Part shown: positions 35,450 through 42,884 of the stretch, in pieces
Layout of the letters: every line of letters starts with the position of its first letter
Position numbering within the stretch: position 1 is the first letter of the stretch
Assembly: GCA_964559135.1 (NCBI GenBank)
Contig: CAZLGG010000014.1
Span: forward strand, 1-55,334
DNA: 55,334 nt
Direction of reading: 5' to 3'
Source: DRQF01 sp964559135
GTDB taxonomy: Bacteria; Planctomycetota; GCA-002687715; DRQF01
Notes under the pieces: generated by a model
What the model was told of the DNA's origin: nothing
The model's database searches: none
The model's input: only the letters and a program-made list of their open reading frames with translations
Position numbers and translations under genes: made by a program

Positions 35450-36235
35450 TCATTCCGTGGGGCGCTGCCCTTCGATGCGAACGTTGAGCACGCTGCCCAA
35501 ACGATCGGCGAGGCGCTCGATCTTCCGGATGTGCAAGACGTTGTCGAGGACGATGGTCTTGCTGGGTGCATGGACCACAACCGTTCCCGAGCCATAGAAC
35601 GGGTGGAAATACTCGACCATATCCTTGACCTGGACCTCGACGCGAGGATTGAGCATGGCGATCCGCTCCCGATCGCCGAAGAAGGCATTCTTGTAGATCT
35701 GCATCTCGTTGTGCTCGAGAACGGCGTAATTCAGCCGGGTCTTCACGAACGAGACGAAGGCACAGAATCCGAAGAATATAGCGTAGAAATAGTAGGCCTG
35801 GACGGAGTGATTGAGCTGGAGTTCGCGCAGCCAGTGGTAGAGGTTTTCCCAGACGGGAAAGGACTCGCTGTCCACCGCAAAACCGATCGCCACCGACATG
35901 ACGCTCAAGGCAAGCATCACGAGAGTCCACGCCCTGTTCCACTCGAAGATGAAGATGTTCATGTAGAACACGAAGAAGAACGTCCAGATCAACCCCCAAG
36001 TGTTCTCCCAGGTCCCCGAGAAGGTGACCGCGATCCCGCAGATCAGCGAGATGATTGCCATGGGGATGAGGAAGATCGACTTGAAATGGGACCGGATGAT
36101 GATCATGTGCCCGGCTTCGAGACGAGCCTTGCGCCATTCCTTCATCTTGACCTGAGGGGGTTTCGTGCTCTCCGGTTTCTTCGCTATCTCGAAGATGTCG
36201 GGAGTCTCGGATGTGTTGGCTTTCTCGTCGCTCAC
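35450..36235 (-). CDS. Membrane protein with PH-like (bPH2/YdbS-type) C-terminal domain
   Basis: A 261-residue protein, GTG start at 36235 preceded by GAGAG. Predicted membrane helices occur at about residues 52-70 (IFLIPMAIISLICGIAVTF), 77-97, 102-122 and 150-165. The last 100 residues (LNYAVLEHNEMQIYKNAFFG, VEVQVKDMVEYFHPFYGSG, TIVLDNVLHIRKIERLADRL) look like a bacterial PH-like domain: two strands, a turn with conserved basic residues, then a final helix. Role unknown; such domains sit at the membrane face. A hairpin with a short T-tract separates it from the coiled-coil gene upstream, so it may have its own promoter. Confidence 0.6.
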   Translation of the reverse strand: MSDEKANTSETPDIFEIAKKPESTKPPQVKMKEWRKARLEAGHMIIIRSHFKSIFLIPMAIISLICGIAVTFSGTWENTWGLIWTFFFVFYMNIFIFEWNRAWTLVMLALSVMSVAIGFAVDSESFPVWENLYHWLRELQLNHSVQAYYFYAIFFGFCAFVSFVKTRLNYAVLEHNEMQIYKNAFFGDRERIAMLNPRVEVQVKDMVEYFHPFYGSGTVVVHAPSKTIVLDNVLHIRKIERLADRLGSVLNVRIEGQRPTE

Positions 36236-36351
36236 GATGTCGATCTCTCTTCAATGTCTTCCGATGGTCTGCTCTTCGGTTCCAGCATAGCCCACATCTG
36301 GAGGGATTCCACTCCTCCACGACCGAAGCCTCGACATCTACTCTCATGAAA

Positions 36352-36380
36352 GAGCCGCCCCCGGGAAAAAGGGGCGGCTC
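36352..36380 (-). terminator. Intrinsic terminator of the coiled-coil gene
   Basis: A perfect 10-bp stem (GAGCCGCCCC / GGGGCGGCTC) with a 9-base loop. Read on the minus strand it is followed by TTTC and lies about 70 bases after the stop of the gene at 36450. Confidence 0.7.
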
Positions 36381-36449
36381 GGAACGGAACGCGGGTCGAG
36401 AGCCTCGGGGCCGTCCGATCGACGACATCGGGCCCTCCCTTCGAGGTGC

Positions 36450-37298
36450 TCAGCGCTCTGGATTCAAGGGAATTCGAGTCTCCGCGGGAAGCAGGACCGG
36501 CTGTTCGACCTTCTTGCCCTCGTCGGGCCCATCGAGCCATGAGGAGATACGGTCGCCCAGTTCGAAGTCATCGGCCCCGTCGAGGTTGTCGCCCTCCTCG
36601 CCGATGAGGGGGCTTTCATTCTCGATGAGTTGGGATTCCACATCCAGGCGCTTCTGAATGTCGGCCAGGATCCCCTTGACCTTGGACAATCGGCTGGTAT
36701 CGATGTCGAGATCCAACGTCGCGGCCTTCTTGGCCTCGTTCTCCCGCAAGCGAGCCTCCAATTCCTCGATCTTGACCTGAACGTGGGCCTGCTGCTCGAC
36801 GAGCTCGCTCATGGTCTGACGGGCGGAGGCGAGAGCTTCCGAGAGCGCCTTCCGGCGAGCGTATTTGCTCTCGAGAATCGACCGCGCCATCTTGACCCGC
36901 TCGAAGCGGCGCTTGGCGTCCCGCGTCATCTCGCCACGATTGATACGGCGGCCGAGGAAGACATAGGTGTCCCGGTGTTCGTCGAGGGCGGCCGCCTGAT
37001 CGGCCAATCGCTTTCTTGCGGATTGATACCTCTGCTCGAGCTGGGTGATGTCTTGATCCAGGTACTTCAGGTCGACCTGCTTTTGGGCAATCACCCGCTT
37101 GCACTCCCGTATCTCCGGGGCCATATCCTCGACGAGAGATCGAGCCTGGTCCAGCTGATACTCGACCGGCACGGTGTCGTTCACTTGTTGCTTGACCCAC
37201 GAGGCCCCGTGAGACAACCAAGCGAAAGTTTGGGTCCCGAAGAGAAGCATCGAAGCGAGGAAGAGAACGCCGCCCGTGATGAAAACTTTCTTGAACAT
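36450..37298 (-). CDS. Membrane-anchored coiled-coil protein
   Basis: ATG 37298 (AGGAG about 11 bases upstream) gives 282 residues: one N-terminal helix (VFITGGVLFLASMLLFG), then WVKQQVNDTVPVEYQLDQAR and a long coiled coil from residues of about 50 to 215 (LDQDITQLEQRYQSARKRLA, VEQQAHVQVKIEELEARLR). The C-terminal tail is acidic and unstructured. From memory, similar short-anchor coiled-coil proteins with a VPVE(Y/F)xLxxAR segment are common in Planctomycetota and unassigned. Possible envelope scaffold; no enzymatic motif. The ORF extends 19 codons further upstream without a better start. Confidence 0.65.
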   Translation of the reverse strand: MFKKVFITGGVLFLASMLLFGTQTFAWLSHGASWVKQQVNDTVPVEYQLDQARSLVEDMAPEIRECKRVIAQKQVDLKYLDQDITQLEQRYQSARKRLADQAAALDEHRDTYVFLGRRINRGEMTRDAKRRFERVKMARSILESKYARRKALSEALASARQTMSELVEQQAHVQVKIEELEARLRENEAKKAATLDLDIDTSRLSKVKGILADIQKRLDVESQLIENESPLIGEEGDNLDGADDFELGDRISSWLDGPDEGKKVEQPVLLPAETRIPLNPER

Positions 37299-37466
37299 GA
37301 TCGTGTGAACTCCTGATTCCGAGGCCGACCCGCCGTTTCTTGGGGCGTGGGTCACGAGGGGGCATTCGTGAGTTTCCGACGGCTATTTTTGCTGGAGAAA
37401 CCTTGACTCGCGGGGGGCCGACGTGGAGGATGCAGAGCGCCAATCACCTTGTCTTCGGAGAAACGC

Positions 37467-39116
37467 ATGTCCCCCAGAATAGCTCTGACAGTCACCGTCC
37501 TAACCCTCTTCCTATCAACCGCTTTCGGACAGACCGGGCTCCAGGTTCCCGGAACGTTCCCGACGATCCAGAGCGCCATCGCCGCGGCGAGCAACGGTGA
37601 TGTGATTCAGGTCGCTCCCGGCACCTATCTGGAAACCCTGGATTTTCTCGGGAAGACCATCGAGGTCGTCTCGTTCGGGGGCCCTCAGGTGACGATCATC
37701 GATGCGGCGGGGCTCGGCACCGTCGTCCGATTCGTCGGGGGTGAACCCCGGGCGACCCACCTCGAGGGCTTCACGCTGCGCGGTGGGCTGGGCATCGCCA
37801 ACGTAGCGGGCGTGGCCGAAGGCGCTCCGGGGGGAGTTCTTTGCGTCGCCTCCGCCCCGACTCTCAGGAATTGCATCATCGAAGCGAATTCGGGCGGGCT
37901 CGGCACCGGAGGCGCCGTCGCCGGCGCGGGAGCCATCTCCATGCATGCGAACGCTTTCCCCCTCCTGGAGGACTGCATCCTCCGCAACAATGCGGGAGGG
38001 CTCGGCGTCGGGGGACCAGGTGGTCCCGGGGCCGTGCTCTCGGTCGGCGGGATGCCGGACATGATCCGGTCCCGTATCGAAAACAACACGGGCGGCGTGG
38101 GCACGGAAGGCGGCGCCGGCGCGGTCGAAGCCTTGGGCGGAACGATGGTCCTCGCCAACGACGAATTTCACGGGAACACCGGGGGCGCCGGGACGTCGGG
38201 AGAAGGCGGACCAGGCGTTCTGCGCATCGATTCCACGGCCCTCGGCGGCATCGTCAACTGCGTGCTCGCGGGCAATCAGGGCGGCCTCGGTTCTGCGGGG
38301 ATCAGCCCGACCGTGCACCGCACGGGGATGGGACTCACGGGGAGTTTCCTGGTCTTGCACGCCACCGTCGCCGACAACATGCCCGTGGGAACGGGAGGCA
38401 ACACGTTCGAGGGGCCCATGGAGGTGCGCAACAGTATCCTCAGGAATCCGGCCTACGCCGCGGAATTCGCAGGCCCCGGCGCCGTAGCCTCCTCGAACGC
38501 CATCGGACTCGGGAGCGTTCCCAACCTGGGAAATATCGACGCTCCCGCACTCTTCGTGGACGCGGCGAACGGCGACTACCATCTGCAAGCGGATTCTCCG
38601 TGCCGCGATGCCGCGGACCCGGCGTTCACGGGTCTCCTCGACCTCGACGTGGACGCGGACCCTCGGATCGTGAATGTCCTCCCGGACATGGGGGCCGATG
38701 AGGTCTGCCTGGAAGGGACGATGGAGGACTTCATCATGACCTCGACCGTCAACGGTCAAGGCGACCCCATGCTCTGTGTGAAGCACGCCGCTCCGGGCGA
38801 TCTGCTGAGCGTCGGCTGGATCTCTCCAGGCGGCGCCTTCGTCGGCGGCAACGTGGTCCTGTTGGCCCAGATCTACGACCCGGCCCAGGGCCCGCTCTAT
38901 TCACCCTTGGCCTACCAGAGCCTTCAGGTGAACGCCTTCGGAGCGGCCTTGATCAGTGTGACGGGGATGCTCCCCGCGGCGGGCGACTCGTTCAGCATCA
39001 ACGCCCTCGCTCTGCCTCCCGGCATCACCGCCCGGATCCAGGCGGTCGTCCTCTCGGCGATGGCGACCAACCACATCTACGCGTCCACGCGCGCTCACGA
39101 CATCATCACGCTGTGA
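37467..39116 (+). CDS. Exported right-handed beta-helix protein with shared C-terminal module
   Basis: ATG 37467 (GGAG six bases upstream) gives 549 residues with signal peptide IALTVTVLTLFLSTAFG. Residues 30-400 are a parallel beta-helix (FPTIQSAIAAASNGDVIQVA, a pectinase/PbH1-type start). A Gly-rich unit recurs five times (NSGGLGTGG, NAGGLGVGG, NTGGVGTEGG, NTGGAGTSGEGG, NQGGLGSAG), marking successive coils. It then has the NGDYHLQADSPCRDAAD and DMGADE segments common in such exported proteins. The last 133 residues, from GTMEDFIMTSTVNG to AHDIITL, resemble the tails of the proteins at 3132 and 45317. Probably secreted or surface-bound; ligand unknown. Confidence 0.82.
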   Translation: MSPRIALTVTVLTLFLSTAFGQTGLQVPGTFPTIQSAIAAASNGDVIQVAPGTYLETLDFLGKTIEVVSFGGPQVTIIDAAGLGTVVRFVGGEPRATHLEGFTLRGGLGIANVAGVAEGAPGGVLCVASAPTLRNCIIEANSGGLGTGGAVAGAGAISMHANAFPLLEDCILRNNAGGLGVGGPGGPGAVLSVGGMPDMIRSRIENNTGGVGTEGGAGAVEALGGTMVLANDEFHGNTGGAGTSGEGGPGVLRIDSTALGGIVNCVLAGNQGGLGSAGISPTVHRTGMGLTGSFLVLHATVADNMPVGTGGNTFEGPMEVRNSILRNPAYAAEFAGPGAVASSNAIGLGSVPNLGNIDAPALFVDAANGDYHLQADSPCRDAADPAFTGLLDLDVDADPRIVNVLPDMGADEVCLEGTMEDFIMTSTVNGQGDPMLCVKHAAPGDLLSVGWISPGGAFVGGNVVLLAQIYDPAQGPLYSPLAYQSLQVNAFGAALISVTGMLPAAGDSFSINALALPPGITARIQAVVLSAMATNHIYASTRAHDIITL

Positions 39117-39130
39117 GATCCATTGGGATC

Positions 39131-39165
39131 GAGTGACGGGAAGCCTGACGGCTCTCCCGTCGCTC
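39131..39165. terminator. Hairpin between convergent genes
   Basis: GAGTGACGGGA-AGCC, loop TGAC, GGCT-CTCCCGTCGCTC: a 15-bp stem with one G-T pair and one bulge. It lies between the stops at 39116 and 39171. No T-tract; a plausible bidirectional transcription barrier. Confidence 0.5.
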
Positions 39166-39170
39166 GCCAT

Positions 39171-39578
39171 TCAGCGCTTGCGGAGTTGCTCCAAGAGGAC
39201 GGCGCTGCGACGCATGGCGTCGTCCATGGCCCGCTCGACGCGACGTTCGTCGCCCCGAGCCACCAGATCCTCCAGACGTTGCACCTCGGCTTGGCAATGA
39301 GGGCACTCGATCGTGTCCAAGTGGAAGGCGATGTAGTCCTTCTCCTCGGGATCCAAACCGTCGTTGACGAACCCGAGAAGAATGTCCGCGTGGGGGCAGG
39401 TGATCCGTTCCTTGACCCAGAGGGAGCCCACGCAGATGGTGAGTCCATCCGATTCATCTCGCAGGGCCGCCAACACGTCGGCGCAGGCGTGACAGGAACG
39501 GATGTGGTCCTGCAAGGCCTCGGAAAGCTCGTCACGCTCGACGGCTTCGACGATCTGCTGAACGGGGGGGCAGGACAT
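39171..39578 (-). CDS. Double zinc-finger protein, probable soluble anti-sigma factor
   Basis: A 135-residue protein. ATG 39578 is two bases after the sigma stop. Two zinc-binding segments are visible: HIRSCHACADVL (His-x3-Cys-x2-Cys, the ZAS motif) and HLDTIECPHC. The final third is basic and helical (RRVERAMDDAMRRSAVLLEQ). No membrane segment, unlike the anti-sigma at 34050, so control would be by a cytosolic signal or by the kinase at the head of the operon. Last gene of the minus-strand signalling operon. Confidence 0.72.
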   Translation of the reverse strand: MSCPPVQQIVEAVERDELSEALQDHIRSCHACADVLAALRDESDGLTICVGSLWVKERITCPHADILLGFVNDGLDPEEKDYIAFHLDTIECPHCQAEVQRLEDLVARGDERRVERAMDDAMRRSAVLLEQLRKR

Positions 39579-39580
39579 CC

Positions 39581-40219
39581 TCAGGACTCCCAGAGCTTGG
39601 AAAACAGGGTCTTGTTGGGGTCTCGCCTGCGGAGACGGTCCTGCCAGTCGCGAATGGCCCGGAACTTCACGCCTGCGATGGCCTTCTCGTCCTGATAGCC
39701 GAGCAGATCGGCAATAGGACGGTGACGCCAGCGACGTAGAAAAATCAATTCGATCGTCTTCAAGCGGCGGAAATCCCGCGACTCCCAAAGGTCCCCCACG
39801 TAGTCCCTCAGGATCTCCACGAGAGCGTCTCGCTGCCTCATGACCTTCTCACGAACGACGGCGAGTTGAGCCGGCGACATCTCCTCGGAGGGCACATTGC
39901 CAAAAAAACTCGAAGAGTCGTCGTCCTTGCCGGAGATCTGCCGTTCGTGTCCCGACTTGCGCATCCAGTCGATGGTCTTCTTGCGAGCGATCCCGAAGAG
40001 GAACTGCTCGATGTTGTAGCGTTCGTCGAAACGAGCGATGCCCTTGAGCGCTCCCAGAAAGGTCTCCGACGTGATGTCCTCAGCCGTGTCCGCGTCGGTG
40101 ACCTGGCGCTTCACATAATAGAAAATGCGCTGGTAGTAGTCGCGCTGCAACGCCTCCCACTCCTCGGCATCCATGGCCTGGAGCTTGGCGATGTCGTAGT
40201 CGAATCGTTCTCTGGGCAA
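39581..40219 (-). CDS. ECF-type sigma factor in the kinase operon
   Basis: A 212-residue product; TTG at 40219 is six bases after the kinase stop, an ATG at 40174 is the alternative start. Region 2: DTAEDITSETFLGALKGIAR then NIEQFLFGIARKKTIDWMRK, the classical sigma-70 core-binding helix. Region 4: ELIFLRRWRHRPIADLLGYQ and DEKAIAGVKFRAIRDWQDRL, a helix-turn-helix. It differs from the average ECF in a long linker between regions 2 and 4 (KDDDSSSFFGNVPSEEMSPA). It is probably regulated by the zinc-finger protein downstream and/or the kinase upstream. Confidence 0.85.
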   Translation of the reverse strand: MPRERFDYDIAKLQAMDAEEWEALQRDYYQRIFYYVKRQVTDADTAEDITSETFLGALKGIARFDERYNIEQFLFGIARKKTIDWMRKSGHERQISGKDDDSSSFFGNVPSEEMSPAQLAVVREKVMRQRDALVEILRDYVGDLWESRDFRRLKTIELIFLRRWRHRPIADLLGYQDEKAIAGVKFRAIRDWQDRLRRRDPNKTLFSKLWES

Positions 40220-40225
40220 AGGGGG

Positions 40226-41671
40226 TTACCAACCTGCGAAAATGAGTTCTCCGTCGAATCCCCGCAGCGCGGCGTGAATCAGCAACGCCAGAGCCAAAGT
40301 GATTCCGATGACGAGAGCGTATCGCAGGAAGTTCGCGAAGAAAACTCCCAATCCGCGAAGGATGCCCTTGAGCAGCCCCATGACGCCACTGATCAGGACG
40401 GTGACGGGGCGAAAGAGCCATCCGAAAAATGACCGGCGACGCCTCGCGGGGCGGGACGGCCTTGCGGCGGCCGCTTCGTTGGACGGAGCAGCGGACGGTT
40501 CGTCCGGGTCCTCTTCGAAATCGATGTAGACCGAATCCTGACCGACAGGCTCGAGGACTTTCGCCGCCCGAGCCGCGGCGAACTCCGCCCGGTATTCCTC
40601 GGACCTGGGATTGCGCCGGGCGACTTCGGCCAGACGTCCGAGTTCACCGCCAAGTCGTTTCTCGACCCGGGTGCGCTTCCGGAACCCGCCGCATTCCCCC
40701 GACTTTCGTGGCAAGGGAGGGGGGCCGCAGCCACGTTTCGGCGACGCTGCCGGCGGCCTCGACGCCGTCACAGGGCGACCCTCGAGGAGCGCCAGGATCT
40801 CGTTCACGCTCTGGAATCTGCCCTCGGGCTGCTTGCACATGCACCGCTGGATGATGCCGCGATAGGGAGGTTTGACGATGTCGGGAATCTCGAGTTTCTG
40901 ATTCTCGTGCTTGCGGAGGACCTCCCATTCACTGTCTCCGGTGAACGGCACTCTTCCGGTGAGCATCTCGTAGAGAATCACGCCCAAAGAGTAGATGTCG
41001 CTGCGATGGTCGCCCTTGCGCGTCAACATCTCGGGCGCCATGTAGTAGGGTGTCCCTCGACCGATCGACATCGTCATGTGGGACTCACTCACGAGCTTCG
41101 AGAGCCCGTAATCACCGACGCGGGCATGGTGTCCCTTCATGAAGATATTGGCCGGCTTCAAATCGAAGTGAATGATCGACTTTTCGTGAAGTGCGGCGAC
41201 GCCGGAGCAAATCTGCCGGAACATCTCGTCGGCTTCCGCTTCGGGAAGAGCACCTTGAGCCAACCTCTTCTTCAAGGTCTCATCGCCGGCGTAGCCCATG
41301 ATGATGTAGGGGATACCCATCACCTCCCCCTTGTCCTCGATGCTCACGAGGTTGGGGTGATCGATCTGAGCGAAGAATCTGAGGGAGTCCAATTCCTTGA
41401 AGATCGCCTCGCTGACGCGCTCGTCGGTCACCTTCAGGAACTTGATGGCGTAGAACTTGCCGATGGACTCCTTGCGGGCCTTGTAGACCTCACCGAAGAC
41501 GCCGCTCCCCAGCTTGTTGACGATTTCGAATCCGGGGATGAAGCCTGGTTTTCTGTAGGAGGTGAAGAAACCTTCCCAGTCCATGGTCCACCTCTCATCC
41601 CGGTTCGAAGTCCGATCCTCTTGTCCCCTCGCGTCGACGGGGGGAGTCTTTTCAGGGGCCAAGTCAGACAT
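40226..41671 (-). CDS. Ser/Thr protein kinase with C-terminal membrane anchor
   Basis: A 481-residue protein. The kinase domain (about residues 47-310) has the P-loop LGSGVFGEVYKA, catalytic Lys77 (YAIKFLK), the C-helix Glu93, catalytic loop HFDLKPANI (Asp170, so a non-RD kinase), metal-binding Asp187 in GDYGLSK (DYG, not DFG), and GTPYYMAPEM. The linker after the kinase is Arg/Pro-rich, and near residues 448-465 a hydrophobic helix (YALVIGITLALALLIHAALRG) anchors the C-terminus. It overlaps the gene before it by eight bases and is followed by a sigma factor, suggesting it phosphorylates a partner of that sigma or senses a periplasmic cue. An ATG 29 codons in is possible. Confidence 0.9.
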   Translation of the reverse strand: MSDLAPEKTPPVDARGQEDRTSNRDERWTMDWEGFFTSYRKPGFIPGFEIVNKLGSGVFGEVYKARKESIGKFYAIKFLKVTDERVSEAIFKELDSLRFFAQIDHPNLVSIEDKGEVMGIPYIIMGYAGDETLKKRLAQGALPEAEADEMFRQICSGVAALHEKSIIHFDLKPANIFMKGHHARVGDYGLSKLVSESHMTMSIGRGTPYYMAPEMLTRKGDHRSDIYSLGVILYEMLTGRVPFTGDSEWEVLRKHENQKLEIPDIVKPPYRGIIQRCMCKQPEGRFQSVNEILALLEGRPVTASRPPAASPKRGCGPPPLPRKSGECGGFRKRTRVEKRLGGELGRLAEVARRNPRSEEYRAEFAAARAAKVLEPVGQDSVYIDFEEDPDEPSAAPSNEAAAARPSRPARRRRSFFGWLFRPVTVLISGVMGLLKGILRGLGVFFANFLRYALVIGITLALALLIHAALRGFDGELIFAGW

Positions 41672-42827
41672 GGATGTTCAAGCTCCAGATGAGGCCCACA
41701 CCCATGACGACCAGCATAACAAATCCAAGTTTCGAAAGGACGGCGAAGTGCCCCTTCAGGAGCCAATCCACCTTCAACCAGAGCAGCAGGGCGAGGACGG
41801 CGAAGCCCAGGCTGAAGCCGAGTTTCAGCCAGGGTTCGCGGCGCTCGGCCAACATGGAGAGCGCCACGCCCTTCGCCAAATCCCTGAGGTCGCGACGACT
41901 CGCTACCCAGCTGACCTCGACTCGATGAAAGGTATCTCCATCGACGTCCACGGTCTCGGGTCGCGTCTGCAGGGCTCCGAGCCCCACGAGAAAGTCCCTG
42001 GAGTAGCGATCCCAAACACGGCGCTCATATTCGGAGGCGTCGGCCTCGTCGATGGCCGTCGAGACGAGAGCCAAGTTCCACAGTTCCTTGCGGATGCGTC
42101 TCGCCAACAGATCCAACGCGTCCTCGCGGGCATCGTCGGCACTCAACGTCACGGCGGTCTTGAATCTCAGAATGGAACGGTCGGCGCGGGGCAAATTCCG
42201 CATCTCGAAATTCAGTTGAGAGTCGACAACGTCACCGGTGTCCTCACCCTCGATCAGGATCTCCCGCATGAACCCGCCGTCGCGTGCGTACACGCCAAGA
42301 AGTTCAGCATCCTCGCCTTCCTTGCGCAGAGAGACCTCGAGGGTCATGCCGCCGAATCTGCGAGCCTCTCCGTCGCGGGCATTCACTCCTCGCACCCGGA
42401 GAACCTTGACCAGTCGAAGGCGGGCCGAGCGGATGTCCGGCGCGTCGTCCCTGCGGCGCGCCTCGACGACTCCGACCTCTCGAATACGACGACCGCGTAG
42501 ACGCCCGTTTCGGGTCAAACGCTCGACGGAATCGGCGACGGCATCGATCGCGTCGGAAAGGGTGGATCGCACCTCGACGCCTTCGGGACCGTATGGGAGA
42601 GCTTCCGCCGTGCCGGAATCGATCGTCACGCTCACCCCTTTCTCGCCGGCCCTGACTGAAGCCTGAAAGCGACTCTCGGCGGCCTTGGTTCGCTCGACGG
42701 TGGCTTCGCGGACGAACTGAGCACGGGCCCTGCGAGACCGAACGGTCAATGACCAAACCCCCATCACCACGAAGAGCGTGATGAGCGAGACAATGAGCGC
42801 GGCGAATCTCGAAAGACCTTTGACCAT
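41664..42827 (-). CDS. Membrane protein of the kinase operon, unknown function
   Basis: ATG 42827 (GGAGG five bases upstream) gives 387 residues. One hydrophobic helix near the N-terminus (FAALIVSLITLFVVMGVWSL), a large soluble domain with helical then beta segments (GKGVS, VTIDSG, RLRLVKVLRVRGVNARDGEA, GGMTLEVSLRKEGEDAELLG), and two membrane helices at the C-terminus (LGFSLGFAVLALLLWL, LGFVMLVVMGVGLIWSL). No known family recognised. Its position, between the FHA protein and the kinase and translationally coupled to the kinase, suggests it is a membrane sensor or scaffold of this system. Confidence 0.6.
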   Translation of the reverse strand: MVKGLSRFAALIVSLITLFVVMGVWSLTVRSRRARAQFVREATVERTKAAESRFQASVRAGEKGVSVTIDSGTAEALPYGPEGVEVRSTLSDAIDAVADSVERLTRNGRLRGRRIREVGVVEARRRDDAPDIRSARLRLVKVLRVRGVNARDGEARRFGGMTLEVSLRKEGEDAELLGVYARDGGFMREILIEGEDTGDVVDSQLNFEMRNLPRADRSILRFKTAVTLSADDAREDALDLLARRIRKELWNLALVSTAIDEADASEYERRVWDRYSRDFLVGLGALQTRPETVDVDGDTFHRVEVSWVASRRDLRDLAKGVALSMLAERREPWLKLGFSLGFAVLALLLWLKVDWLLKGHFAVLSKLGFVMLVVMGVGLIWSLNIHV

Positions 42828-42884
42828 GAAAACCTCCGGTTTCCAGAACACTCATCATTCTGACCGCGGCCGAAATATTCCCGT

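Noticed and set aside
37515..38786. Antisense open frame (423 codons) opposite the beta-helix gene
   Set aside because: His/Arg/Gly-rich shadow of a glycine-rich repeat region with no recognisable domain.
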